This document shows, piece after piece, positions 25,931 through 33,536 of a DNA stretch of 64,000 nucleotides; position 1 is the first letter of the stretch; each line of letters starts with the position of its first letter. Below the pieces are notes generated by a model that worked only from the letters and a program-made list of their open reading frames with translations, had not been told where the DNA came from and made no database searches. The stretch comes from Thermoleptolyngbya sp046719575 (GTDB lineage Bacteria; Cyanobacteriota; Cyanobacteriia; Elainellales; Elainellaceae), in assembly GCA_046719575.1 (NCBI GenBank), contig JBDNCP010000003.1, positions 1 to 64,000 of the forward strand. The letters run 5' to 3'. The translations under genes and the position numbers were made by a program.

Positions 25931-26220
25931 GTTTCAGCTACTTCCTAGCGACTTTATGAGTAGCAACTTTATGAGTTATGAGGTTTTGGCTTCTACTAGC
26001 TGCTACTTCTACTGGCTGTTTATTGACCTAGCAATCCCAAAGACCTTGTTAAGTGCAAGAAGTGCAATCCAGCAGAGTATGCATCCTACAACCTAATTAA
26101 TCTCACATACTAATCTCATAGACTAGTGTCCCAATTGATTTGGGACTGCTGTAGGATTTTTTATCGAAGACTAATATCGAATATCGAAGACTAAGCTGTC
26201 ACTGAGCCGTTATTTAGGTT

Positions 26221-26697
26221 ATGCCCTTCACCTACTCCCGCATTGTCCGTTTTCAAGACACCGACGCGGCCGGCGTTGTGTATTTTGCCAATGTGCTGGC
26301 CATGTGCCACGAAGCCTACGAAGCCTCTCTTGCTGCATCAGGGATTAATCTAAACGCTTTTTTTTGCTACCCGCGTATTGCGATTCCGATTACCCACGCT
26401 ACGGTGGATTTTATGCGACCCTCCTTTTGCGGGGACGAGCAAAAGATTTACGTTACGCCCAAAAAATTGAAGGACAGCGAGTTTGAAATTGAGTACGAAG
26501 TGTTTACGGTGGAGCGCGTCGAAAAGGAGATTCCCGAAATCCAGGAAACCTGCGTTGCCCGCGCCTTTACCAAGCATGTGTGCATTGACAGCGTCCAGCG
26601 TGCGCGATCGCCCCTACCGCTAGAGGTCATGAAGTGGCTCAGCCAGTGGAGCCGCGAAGGAGAAAAGGTGTTCGACGATTTGGAAACGCTGCTCTAG
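26221..26697 (+). CDS. 1,4-dihydroxy-2-naphthoyl-CoA hydrolase (hot-dog thioesterase)
   Basis: The 158-residue hot-dog fold thioesterase resembles Synechocystis Slr0204, which releases 1,4-dihydroxy-2-naphthoate from its CoA ester in phylloquinone (photosystem I quinone) synthesis. The N-terminal catalytic segment RFQDTDAAGVVYFANV (about 10-25) carries the conserved Asp, followed by MCHEAYEASL. The substrate-side strand ITHATVDFMRPSFCGDE is typical of the DHNA-CoA subgroup. No other menaquinone/phylloquinone genes are adjacent. A more general 4-hydroxybenzoyl-CoA thioesterase-like role cannot be excluded. Confidence 0.8.
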   Translation: MPFTYSRIVRFQDTDAAGVVYFANVLAMCHEAYEASLAASGINLNAFFCYPRIAIPITHATVDFMRPSFCGDEQKIYVTPKKLKDSEFEIEYEVFTVERVEKEIPEIQETCVARAFTKHVCIDSVQRARSPLPLEVMKWLSQWSREGEKVFDDLETLL

Positions 26698-26763
26698 ACT
26701 TTGTCGTCGTTGAGAAGTGAGAGGGGCGATCGCCCATTTAGCTCAGAGTTAGGCGAGAGGCTG

Positions 26764-27333
26764 TCAGAAAGCATTGCCAGGCCAAGGCGGCGGAGAGGTT
26801 GGTGGCACCTTTGGGGTCGGGTGATGGGGATAGGTCAGGTTGCCCAGCGGCAGATCGCCTCGGCCCATCGAGCTAAAGCTGCTGATTTGCACAAAACTAG
26901 GTGTAAACAGAAAAATGTGGTCGCCCAGCCGCTCCTGGTGTCCATCCACCGCATAGGCTCCACCTGCTACATAGTCGGCCGCCCGCTGCGCTTGGTCTGG
27001 CTCCATCAGCCCCAGATTCAGAATCACCGACTTGCGCTCTCGCAGCGCCCGCACCGCCTGGGGAATTTCTTCAAAGGAACGTGGCTCCATTAATACCACT
27101 TCGGGCTGATGCCCAGCAGCACGCGGTAAGCCTACAACATTGTTTGGGGCCCTATTTGGCGCATCCCCCCCTCGGCGGCGAGGCGCAGACGGCGGAAGCG
27201 GCCTTTGCTCAGGGTAGGTATTGGCATAGCCGTAGGACTCGTCTTCGGTGGCGTATTCCAGGTCTTCGTACTCGGCATCGTCGTAGGGTTCACCCAAACC
27301 AAACACGTCTTGAATTCGCTGAAAGAAACTCAT
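26764..27333 (-). CDS. sepF: Cell division protein SepF
   Basis: SepF (Cdv2 in Synechocystis) is a cytosolic membrane-binding protein that tethers and bundles FtsZ at the division site. The 189-residue product has the N-terminal amphipathic membrane-binding helix (MSFFQRIQDVFGLG), an acidic Tyr-rich linker (about 18-45), a Pro/Arg-rich linker, and the compact SepF fold: EVVLMEPRSFEEIPQAV, then SVILNLGLMEPDQAQRAADYVAGG and HIFLFTPSFVQIS. The C-terminal 30 residues are Pro-rich and less conserved. It is convergent with the thioesterase gene, and no other division genes are near. Confidence 0.94.
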   Translation of the reverse strand: MSFFQRIQDVFGLGEPYDDAEYEDLEYATEDESYGYANTYPEQRPLPPSAPRRRGGDAPNRAPNNVVGLPRAAGHQPEVVLMEPRSFEEIPQAVRALRERKSVILNLGLMEPDQAQRAADYVAGGAYAVDGHQERLGDHIFLFTPSFVQISSFSSMGRGDLPLGNLTYPHHPTPKVPPTSPPPWPGNAF

Positions 27334-27439
27334 AGCTGTGAGAGGGGAGAAAGGGAACGAGGAATGGCTAGGGAGGCGTTGGGATCACGATTTTTAGTTC
27401 GTCTGTTCTATTTTAACCTGTGTGCCCGAAATCCCAAAG

Positions 27440-27548
27440 TAGTTCGGCTCAAGTTTTGTGACGGGTCAAGTTGATGTGACGACTCAAGTTTTGTGACGGG
27501 TCGAATTTTTATGACGGGTTGAATTTTTGTGACAGGTCAAATTTTTGA
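27440..27548. repeat. Degenerate ~20-bp tandem repeat
   Basis: About five imperfect copies of a unit like GTGACGGGTCAAGTTTT (variants with GAATTTTT and ATTTTTAT) lie upstream of sepF, about 110-215 bp before its start. Confidence 0.75.
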
Positions 27549-27630
27549 ACAGCAGCGCAGGTCCAGGTGTTTTACGGTTCACGTCTAACAGGAAATCTCA
27601 CCTAATCTCGATTCTAAGTAGAATCTCGAT

Positions 27631-27680
27631 ATCTAAGCAGATAGACCAAATCAAGATCTAAGTAGATAGACCAAATCAAG
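27631..27680. repeat. Two tandem 25-bp repeats
   Basis: Two 25-bp units (start ATCTAAGCAGATAG, end CCAAATCAAG), identical except for one C/T difference, occur back to back. Confidence 0.9.
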
Positions 27681-27693
27681 AACAGATCCTCAA

Positions 27694-27720
27694 CCCCGCG
27701 CGGGCGGCGCGGGGTCTTTG
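27694..27720 (+). terminator. GC-rich hairpin, possible intrinsic terminator
   Basis: CCCCGCGC (27694-27701) pairs perfectly with GCGCGGGG (27707-27714) around a 5-nt loop, followed by TCTTTGGGTTT. The T-run is weak, and no plus-strand gene ends just upstream, so the transcript it would end is not known. Confidence 0.4.
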
Positions 27721-27757
27721 GGTTTGATGTTTATCAATGTCTACCTACTTAGAGTTT

Positions 27758-27855
27758 GGGTTTGCGATTTTGGGTTTGCGATTTTGAGTTTGCGATTTTG
27801 GGTTTGCGATTTTGAGTTTGCAATTTTGGGTTTGCGATTTTGGGTTTGCAATTTT
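27758..27855. repeat. 14-bp (double heptamer) repeat, 7 tandem copies
   Basis: Seven consecutive units of GGGTTTGCGATTTT with G/A variants (GAGTTTGCGATTTT, GGGTTTGCAATTTT). Each unit is two 7-bp words, placing it in the STRR heptanucleotide class of cyanobacteria. Confidence 0.93.
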
Positions 27856-28101
27856 GAATCGCCGGTCATCTGCGGGGCTTCCAGCAATTTCGTTCGGCGC
27901 TCTGCTCAGCTTTGCTCAGGAGCATAGATACTTATCCCTGTGATGCTCATCACATTGCCTAGGGCAGTTCATCACAAGGCAGGGACACTGGCAGTCACTT
28001 GGTTTTCAGAGAATTATCACCCCCCTGAATTTGTGGAATCACCCGGCTGGCGAGTGAAACAGGAGATAGTAGTCACAGCTAACCCAGAGAGTGTTCCAGC
28101 C

Positions 28102-28353
28102 ATGAAAGAGACTCGGCCAGAGCTACCTCGACGCAACCTGACTCGCGAAATCAAACCCACCTATTGGCGCAAGCTGATCGAGGCGGGCGTGCCTATTGAT
28201 GCTGCCGATGCCATTGCCTGGGCGATCGCCCGGTACGATACGGCCCGGCGGCTGCCGCCCTCCAGCCAGCAAGCGCTGATTCGGCGATATTGCGCGTTTG
28301 TGTGTCGGGCGGGGCTATGGCGATCGCAGCTTTTGGTCAACCCTGGGCTGTAG
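28102..28353 (+). CDS. Small hypothetical protein
   Basis: The frame encodes 83 residues from ATG 28102, or 137 from 27940. The N-terminal extension lacks conservation-like features and begins in repeat DNA, so I prefer the later start. The product is basic and helical: PTYWRKLIEAGVPIDAADAIAWAIARYD, then RLPPSSQQALIRRYCAFVCRAGLW. Ala/Asp-rich helices separated by a loop could make a small DNA- or protein-binding domain, but no family was recognised. It uses HIP1-rich, gene-like codons. The next small ORF starts 77 bp downstream. Confidence 0.5.
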   Translation: MKETRPELPRRNLTREIKPTYWRKLIEAGVPIDAADAIAWAIARYDTARRLPPSSQQALIRRYCAFVCRAGLWRSQLLVNPGL

Positions 28354-28430
28354 TCGCGGTTAGAGTCAGCACCATGCGGTAATTCACGACTTCGCAGTGC
28401 CGACCTCTGTTGTGACCTATGTGACTAACC

Positions 28431-28655
28431 ATGAACGTTATGCAATCACCGATTACGCGACAGTATGCGATCGCCCAGGCAGCACTCGAACATGCCGTTT
28501 ATTTCCTAGAACTTGGAGCCGATACCAAAGCCGCTACCTATTTCCAATTCGCCGCACAAAATTTCCAGAGCCTTGCCAAAATGCTGGTCGAGCAAGAGGC
28601 TCAGCGATTGCACCTGGACTCTAGGGATAGCTCAGAATCAGGGCTGAGAGATTAG
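28431..28655 (+). CDS. Small helical hypothetical protein
   Basis: The 74-residue product is predicted to be two amphipathic helices (QYAIAQAALEHAVYFLELG and YFQFAAQNFQSLAKMLVEQ) with an acidic tail, a pattern like a half TPR or helical hairpin. No Shine-Dalgarno or known domain is seen. The ordered amphipathic pattern argues for a real protein; family unknown. Confidence 0.45.
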   Translation: MNVMQSPITRQYAIAQAALEHAVYFLELGADTKAATYFQFAAQNFQSLAKMLVEQEAQRLHLDSRDSSESGLRD

Positions 28656-28685
28656 ACTCTAGAACTGGAGAATTTGGCGAAACCT

Positions 28686-28794
28686 CTGCAAAAGGCAATG
28701 ACGTTCTTGAGACCGCAAACGTTGTCGTCTGGGTATCAAAACTTAGCAGATGTTGCTCCTGCAAAAGTCAATGACGTTCTTGAGACCGCAAACG
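28686..28794. repeat. Two 36-bp repeats separated by 37 bp (CRISPR-like unit)
   Basis: Copies at 28686-28721 and 28759-28794 are identical except for one base (G/T at repeat position 10). They start CTGCAAAAG and end GACCGCAAACG. The 37-bp spacer is unrelated to either repeat. Repeat and spacer sizes are those of a CRISPR array with one spacer. No cas gene is in the window and only two repeats exist, so it may also be a simple duplication. Confidence 0.5.
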
Positions 28795-28853
28795 GGCTAC
28801 CCGCATCCCTAACCCCTTAAATCTCTAAAACCGGGAGAAGGGGAGCCGGATAC

Positions 28854-29003
28854 TGGGTTGACTGACAACTCTTTTTGCCTAGGCTGGGTTGAACCTCTTG
28901 CATGAGTGCTGTTTTGAGGGTGTGAATCGTAGCGCGGCGGTACCGCGCCACGATTCACGCAAGAAGTCTAATCAAGATTGCAGGGGTTTTGTCCGTTAAT
29001 CAG
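28854..29003. mobile_element. MITE-like element, family B, copy 2
   Basis: The 150-bp element has left end TGGGTTGACTGACAACTC and right end GTTTTGTCCGTTAATCAG. It carries the 80-bp palindromic unit (28893-28972) inside. The first 30 bp match the element at 25475. No target duplication or open frame was seen. Confidence 0.68.
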
Positions 29004-29042
29004 AGGGCCAATATTTAGTGCCAGAAGATTGCCAGAAGTGCC

Positions 29043-29074
29043 AAAAAAAGGCGAGAACGCAGCACATTCTCGCC
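29043..29074 (-). terminator. Intrinsic (rho-independent) terminator
   Basis: On the minus strand, GGCGAGAA pairs perfectly with TTCTCGCC around a 9-nt loop (29050-29074) and is followed by seven T residues (29049-29043). This is a textbook intrinsic terminator, placed about 225 bp downstream of the CAP-domain gene stop. The 23-bp repeat array and two smaller hairpins lie between. Confidence 0.75.
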
Positions 29075-29166
29075 CTGGTTTTGCTGTGCAAACTAAACTG
29101 GTTTTGCTGTGCAAACTAAACTGGTTTTGCTGTGCAAACTAAACTGGTTTTGCTGTGCAAACTAAA
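29075..29166. repeat. 23-bp repeat, 4 exact tandem copies
   Basis: Four identical 23-bp units (CTGGTTTTGCTG...CAAACTAAA) start at 29075, 29098, 29121 and 29144. Perfect identity suggests recent expansion. Confidence 0.95.
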
Positions 29167-29277
29167 GAGGACTTTTGAAAAGTCCTGCTTTAAGTGAGTT
29201 TGGCGACTAAAGTCGCCACTACAAGCGTAGAAATACCCGGAAAACTCTCTAATTTTTTGAGGTTCTTTGAGGTTCGG

Positions 29278-29300
29278 AGGGAGGGTTTTGAACCCTCCCT
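29278..29300 (-). terminator. Perfect hairpin at the CAP-gene stop codon
   Basis: AGGGAGGGTT and AACCCTCCCT form a 10-bp stem with a 3-nt loop overlapping the stop codon of the CAP-domain gene (29299). It lacks a T-run directly after it; it may act as a transcript-end stabiliser or weak terminator. Confidence 0.5.
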
Positions 29301-30132
29301 ACAGGGGCTTGCCAAAGTTTTGCGTCCAGTAGTGGTAGTAGTTGACCTGGCCAGTGTCATTAGCGAGGTAGTAATAGCCGATGCCGATGTCCTGATAGTT
29401 GGGATTGAGCATCGCAGCTCGATGCCCAGGGCTGTTGATCCAGGCATTGACCACAGCTTGGGGCGTGGTGTAGCCCGCAGCAATGTTTTCGCCTGTAAAC
29501 GACCACTGATAGCCAGCCGCCGTGACGCGCTGACTAAAGGTGGAACCATCTCTGTCTGTGTGGCTAAAGAAGTCCTGATTGGCCATATTGATGCTGTGCC
29601 CTTGGGCAGCATTACTCAGTTTGCTGTTGTAAGACAGTGGTTGCAGACCGTTTTGTTGGCGAAACGCATTGGTCAGCCGCAACACTTCGGCAATGAACCC
29701 AGTCGGCTGGGTTTCGCGAGTGCCGCTGGAGGAGGTGCCCGATGGGGTTGTTTCCATCACCAGGTTGTAACTCAGACTGCCGCCTTGGCTGTGGACTCTG
29801 AGGAAGAACGTGCCCGTTAGGTTTTTGGCTGCTAGCGTGTTGGATTGCCCAGGGCGAATAGGCATTTTTCCTTTAATCTCGTTGGCATCGAGGCGGCCGT
29901 TGTTGTTCAGATCCTGGATTAGATGGGCGATCGCCCCCTTGCCAGTGCCAGTTCCCGAAGCCGTAATGGTGAGATTGCTCGATCGATTGAAATTGAGGCG
30001 GTAGATGTCATCCCGATCGCCAGAGCCGACCCATTCGGTGAGGCTCAGCTTCCCAGAAGAGAAGCGGAGCCTGCGGGCCGTTGCAAAGGTCTTTCCAGCG
30101 GTATCTTTCTGCATATCAGTTGATGACTGCAT
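29299..30132 (-). CDS. CAP-domain (SCP/PR-1-like) protein with pre-peptidase C-terminal-type domain
   Basis: The 277-residue product has two domains. Residues about 10-125 resemble a bacterial pre-peptidase C-terminal domain (DDIYRLNF, then DLNNNGRLDANEIKG, an EF-hand-like calcium loop, and FFLRVHSQGGSLSYNL). After a Ser/Thr linker, residues about 145-277 form a CAP domain, with LTNAFRQQNGLQPL, FFSHTDRDGSTFSQRV, GENIAAGYTTPQAVV and SPGHRAAMLNPNYQDIGIG carrying the cavity His/Glu residues. CAP proteins are extracellular; no classical signal peptide is seen from either start (30132 or 30225), so export may be non-Sec. I use ATG 30132, preceded by GGAAGAG. Confidence 0.85.
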   Translation of the reverse strand: MQSSTDMQKDTAGKTFATARRLRFSSGKLSLTEWVGSGDRDDIYRLNFNRSSNLTITASGTGTGKGAIAHLIQDLNNNGRLDANEIKGKMPIRPGQSNTLAAKNLTGTFFLRVHSQGGSLSYNLVMETTPSGTSSSGTRETQPTGFIAEVLRLTNAFRQQNGLQPLSYNSKLSNAAQGHSINMANQDFFSHTDRDGSTFSQRVTAAGYQWSFTGENIAAGYTTPQAVVNAWINSPGHRAAMLNPNYQDIGIGYYYLANDTGQVNYYHYWTQNFGKPL

Positions 30133-30385
30133 ATCGGGTGGACTCTTCCAGTAAGACCCACCCGTACAGTGAGCGCCAACCTGGTATACACGGAGACTCT
30201 TTACACTTAAATTACGAACTGTCAAGCGAATAAAAGCTTGACCTGAATTCGCCTGATTTCGTCTATTTCAATACAGTTGACGGGCGATCGCCCAGCCCAA
30301 AAAAGATATCAAATTTAGATATCGAATAATTTTGAATAGGAATTAATATACTTGCACTACCACTTCTGGCCCTTTAGGTATCGAT

Positions 30386-31168
30386 TCAAACTGCTCCGTA
30401 TCGTGCAACTACGTGCTTGTCTACTCTGCCCAAAGCTTTATCCAAATTTGCAAAATCCAAATCTGAATGGGTCGGCGCTGAGCAATCTGAATGTTTGAGC
30501 CAGACCCAAAGCTGATCGCCAATTGAAAAATGCCACCACTCATTGGGATGACGACAGAAGCCCGCCGATTGCAGGGCTGCGGCCAAGCGCTGGCGGTTTT
30601 GGTGGGCGATCGCCCGCGCTGGGTCATAGCGGTCGGAAGTTGGGTCGGCACAGGGCGCAAAGTAGTCGGGATAAGAGCGGGGGCTGAGTTCGTCGATGGG
30701 AGAACCCATGTCGGCAGGCTGGCCGCTGGCATCCAGCAGGGTCACATCGACGGCTGCGCCTGTGCTGTGGGGCGGCGGTGTGGCGGGGTTTTGGCTGGGA
30801 ACCGCCCAAAACTGATAGACCTGCTGCCAGAGGTCGTGCTGCTGGGCTTCGCTGAGCGTGGCGGGGTCTAGCCCTTGCGATCGCACCAGGTTTTGATAGG
30901 TATAGTCCACCATGAATTGCTGCACCGCGATGGGGCGATAGGCATCAAAAATCTGGATGCGCCAGCCGGGGCAGTATTTCTGCAAGTTTGCCTGGGCCAG
31001 CCGCAGCCGCTCCAGCACGCCTTGCCGCACAAAGAACGGAGAGCGATCGCCATAGGGGGCCCCCAGCACGACGTAGGGGTGGGGTTCTGTCCGTGCAAAT
31101 TCCTCTGTGGGGATTTCTACCAGCGGCTCACCGCAGTCCTCAATTGCCACCTGTTGGTAGGGCTTCAT
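30386..31168 (-). CDS. D-alanyl-D-alanine dipeptidase-like M15D peptidase
   Basis: The 260-residue zinc peptidase is of the VanX/DdpX family, which cleaves D-Ala-D-Ala during peptidoglycan turnover. The zinc site is complete: His134 and Asp141 (HSTGAAVDV) with His213 (EWWHF), the catalytic base Glu210, and Arg78 in DAYRP. The insertion pattern (MGSPIDELSPRSYPDYF) also fits. No signal peptide is visible, so it is probably cytosolic. Its ATG overlaps the TGA of the upstream GGDEF gene (31165-31168, ATGA), so the two are translationally coupled. There is no vancomycin-resistance context; recycling is the likelier role. Confidence 0.88.
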   Translation of the reverse strand: MKPYQQVAIEDCGEPLVEIPTEEFARTEPHPYVVLGAPYGDRSPFFVRQGVLERLRLAQANLQKYCPGWRIQIFDAYRPIAVQQFMVDYTYQNLVRSQGLDPATLSEAQQHDLWQQVYQFWAVPSQNPATPPPHSTGAAVDVTLLDASGQPADMGSPIDELSPRSYPDYFAPCADPTSDRYDPARAIAHQNRQRLAAALQSAGFCRHPNEWWHFSIGDQLWVWLKHSDCSAPTHSDLDFANLDKALGRVDKHVVARYGAV

Positions 31169-32232
31169 GGTTCAGCTATTGGTCTAGAAACAGGAGATTC
31201 ATCAGAATTGCCCGGAGAATTCCCTGGTTGGCTGTCAGTCGGTGTATCGCTCTCTTGCCCACTGACGACTCGGTTGCGACCCAGCGCCTTTGCCCGCAGT
31301 AGATTTTGATCAGCCCGGTGCAGCAGGCTTGTGCCCCGTGCATCATCCTGTGTCATGAGCGACGCAGTGCCCGCACTGATGGTGATGTTGAGATCGAGGG
31401 ATTCATCAATGACAAATGGCTGATCAGCAATCAGCCGACAAATGCGGTGGGCGATCGCCGCTGCTTCTTGGCTACCTGTGTCGCTGAGAATAATCACAAA
31501 CTCTTCGCCCCCATAGCGAAACGGCGTGTCATAAAAGCGCAAATTGTGTCGCAGCCGCGAAGCAATCAACTGCAAAGCGCGATCGCCCACCAGATGCCCA
31601 TAGGTGTCGTTGATGCTTTTGAAAAAGTCTACATCCAGCATGATTAGACTAATGGGCATTCTCCGCAGTCGCGCATTGTGAATCTGTCGAGGTAGCTCCC
31701 ACTCAAAGGCGCGGCGGTTGTTTAGCTCAGTCAGCGGATCAGACAGGGCGATCGCCGATAAAATATCGTTTGTGCGAATTAATTCTCGATGGTTTTGCAC
31801 ACGCCGCAACCCTGCCTGCACATAGGCACTGATCAGCGACTGTTCACCCGTTTCAGACAACTTATTCTGTAACTCGGCCCGCCATAGCTTGATGTAGGCA
31901 TCTGCGCCCATCATCAGTGCCGAGGTTTCCAGGCTCACCTCGTCTTGTGGGCGATCGCCCAGTCCGTTTGCCATAGGTGACCGCCGATCATCCACCACCA
32001 CGCAATAGATCCACGCCAGATGGCTCTGAGCCTTGACCCGCTGGCACAATTCTAAGCTACCCGGTTGAGTCGCCTGGATCATCAGCAAGTCGGGCTGCTG
32101 TGCCTGAATTAGCGGAGTTGCCTCATGCGGATTGGGCGCAACCTCTAGAGTAAACGCCGCCAAATCAGGGGTTAGAGCCGAAAGGGATGCCAAAAATTCG
32201 CGATCCCCCACAATGAGAATCGAAGCGTCCAT
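31165..32232 (-). CDS. Diguanylate cyclase (GGDEF) with degenerate receiver-like domain
   Basis: The 355-residue protein makes the second messenger cyclic di-GMP. The N-terminal about 120 residues follow a receiver (REC) fold, but the phospho-acceptor Asp is replaced by Gln53 (PDLLMIQ), so it is probably not phosphorylated. A helical linker leads to a GGDEF domain from about 165, with SDPLTELNNRRAF, VDFFKSINDTYGH, the active site GGEEF (241-245) and the inhibitory I-site RxxD (Arg232-Asp235) at the right distance. The enzyme therefore looks active and product-inhibited. It overlaps the dipeptidase gene by 4 bp. Confidence 0.93.
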   Translation of the reverse strand: MDASILIVGDREFLASLSALTPDLAAFTLEVAPNPHEATPLIQAQQPDLLMIQATQPGSLELCQRVKAQSHLAWIYCVVVDDRRSPMANGLGDRPQDEVSLETSALMMGADAYIKLWRAELQNKLSETGEQSLISAYVQAGLRRVQNHRELIRTNDILSAIALSDPLTELNNRRAFEWELPRQIHNARLRRMPISLIMLDVDFFKSINDTYGHLVGDRALQLIASRLRHNLRFYDTPFRYGGEEFVIILSDTGSQEAAAIAHRICRLIADQPFVIDESLDLNITISAGTASLMTQDDARGTSLLHRADQNLLRAKALGRNRVVSGQESDTPTDSQPGNSPGNSDESPVSRPIAEP

Positions 32233-33075
32233 GAAATGCGGAGCCTACCTCGAAAATTTATAAAGACCTGTAGCCAAGTGAGTGAGTTGCTGCTTGCCTA
32301 AGCTAACAAATGCCTAAACAGCTTGAAGAGAACTCTCTCCAGCCGTTAAATCATCTTCAGAATAGAAAATAAGGCGTATCGTCAGAGTTGGCTTCGCTAA
32401 AGAAATCTTGCAAAGAGAAACCTTGCAAAGAGAAATCTTGCAAAAATACAGGAAATCTTGCAAGAGCAATTTAGCCATAATTCCCTACGCAGGGTAGGGC
32501 ATCCAAAATAGAATCAACGCAAAATTAGCCTGACACATATACCCTCTAACTCATGAAACTACGGATAAAAAAAGATACATCAGCCAACCATGAAGATGCG
32601 GGTAAAAAAAGATACACCGGCCGCATCTGTAATTTCGGAATTTTCAGGATGATTTTCCAGAATGATTTTCATGGATTTCTATAACTTTTCGATATTTTTC
32701 CAATTCATCTCCGCTTCTCAGGCGTGTAAAAATATACCCGTCTAAATTTGATTATTGAACTCCCAAGCTGCAACCCTCCATCAATCTGAGCGCTTAATAC
32801 AATCCTGCAATGGGATAGAACAGAACGGACACAGCAAATCCACGGCAGGTACAGTGGCTCCTGAATTGCTCTGATACAGAATGGCCAAGTTTGGACTTAC
32901 CCAAGTGTGGACTTACCCTTGATCATTCACCCTTGATCAAGGAGATTCCAAAGCAAGAATCCAATACAGAAATCGTGCAAGTAAATGCAGTATCGCAAAT
33001 CATGCACGACCTCGGATAGTGAGAGGAGTGAAGTGAGAGGAGTGAAAAGCGTAAATAGACGAAGCAAAGCCTGTT

Positions 33076-33372
33076 TCAAAAGCCACAAACCTCAGGCAGC
33101 CCGCCCGAATCTCCACCACCACAACCTACACCACAACGAATAGACGAAGTATGAAACCTGGAATGCAAGGAACCAGCATCAGGATCAACAGGCAAGGCTG
33201 AGTAGGCTGTTTGTGTAGGCTGTTTGCGTCGTAGGTGGAACTCTGAACCCCTAGAGTCTGTAAAACTCGGATCATCAACCAAGTGACTGGCATTATTTGA
33301 ACTGTTCAGCGCCAAATTTGGTTCAATAAAGCCCAGCCTTGGAAGATTTCGCTCAGTTATCCCAGTCGCCAT
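33076..33372 (-). CDS. Weak ORF with Cys/Gly-rich C-terminus
   Basis: The frame has 98 residues from ATG 33372 (128 from GTG 33462). The middle is polar and has no recognised domain. The end, IRCGVGCGGGDSGGLPEVCGF, is rich in Cys and Gly, a composition seen in cores of some modified peptides. No maturation enzyme, transporter or Shine-Dalgarno is nearby, and the surrounding DNA looks decayed. It may well be chance. Confidence 0.22.
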   Translation of the reverse strand: MATGITERNLPRLGFIEPNLALNSSNNASHLVDDPSFTDSRGSEFHLRRKQPTQTAYSALPVDPDAGSLHSRFHTSSIRCGVGCGGGDSGGLPEVCGF

Positions 33373-33536
33373 TTTTGAAATTACCACAAATATGCCGCAT
33401 GAAAACGAAATCTCAGGATGCTCATTAATTAGCTCATTATTAAAAGCATTACAAAGCATCACCCAAATGGCTGCGGGATTGTTGACCGATGCTGCCGGAC
33501 TGTTACCTGCAGAATCGTGGTGACAGCCGTGCTGCC

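Larger units (their letters stand above)
25242..26220. other. 979-bp intergenic region dominated by mobile repeats
   Basis: No gene is supported. It contains a family-B element (25475-25627), a palindromic unit (25645-25724) and a family-A element (25764-25930), almost end to end. Unexplained AT-rich DNA with short repeats of ATCGAAGACTAA (26164-26195) precedes the thioesterase gene. Confidence 0.8.
27334..28101. other. Repeat-filled intergenic region
   Basis: No gene is supported. It contains four classes of tandem repeats (about 27440-27550, 27631-27680 and 27758-27855, described separately) and a GC-rich hairpin at 27694-27714. A frame across 27718-27927 exists only because the 14-bp repeat keeps it open. 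Confidence 0.7.
28656..29298. other. 643-bp intergenic region packed with repeats and hairpins
   Basis: No gene is supported. In order it holds a repeat-spacer-repeat unit (28686-28794), a family-B MITE-like element (28854-29003), a terminator hairpin (29043-29074), a 23-bp array (29075-29166), and two perfect hairpins: AGGACTTTT-G-AAAAGTCCT (29169-29187) and TGGCGACT-AA-AGTCGCCA (29201-29218). Hairpins of the last type are common in cyanobacterial spacers. Confidence 0.8.

Noticed and set aside
27718..27927. Small ORF with a FAILxLRFWVCDF-like repeat
   Set aside because: It is a translation of the seven-copy 14-bp DNA repeat and has no ribosome-binding site.
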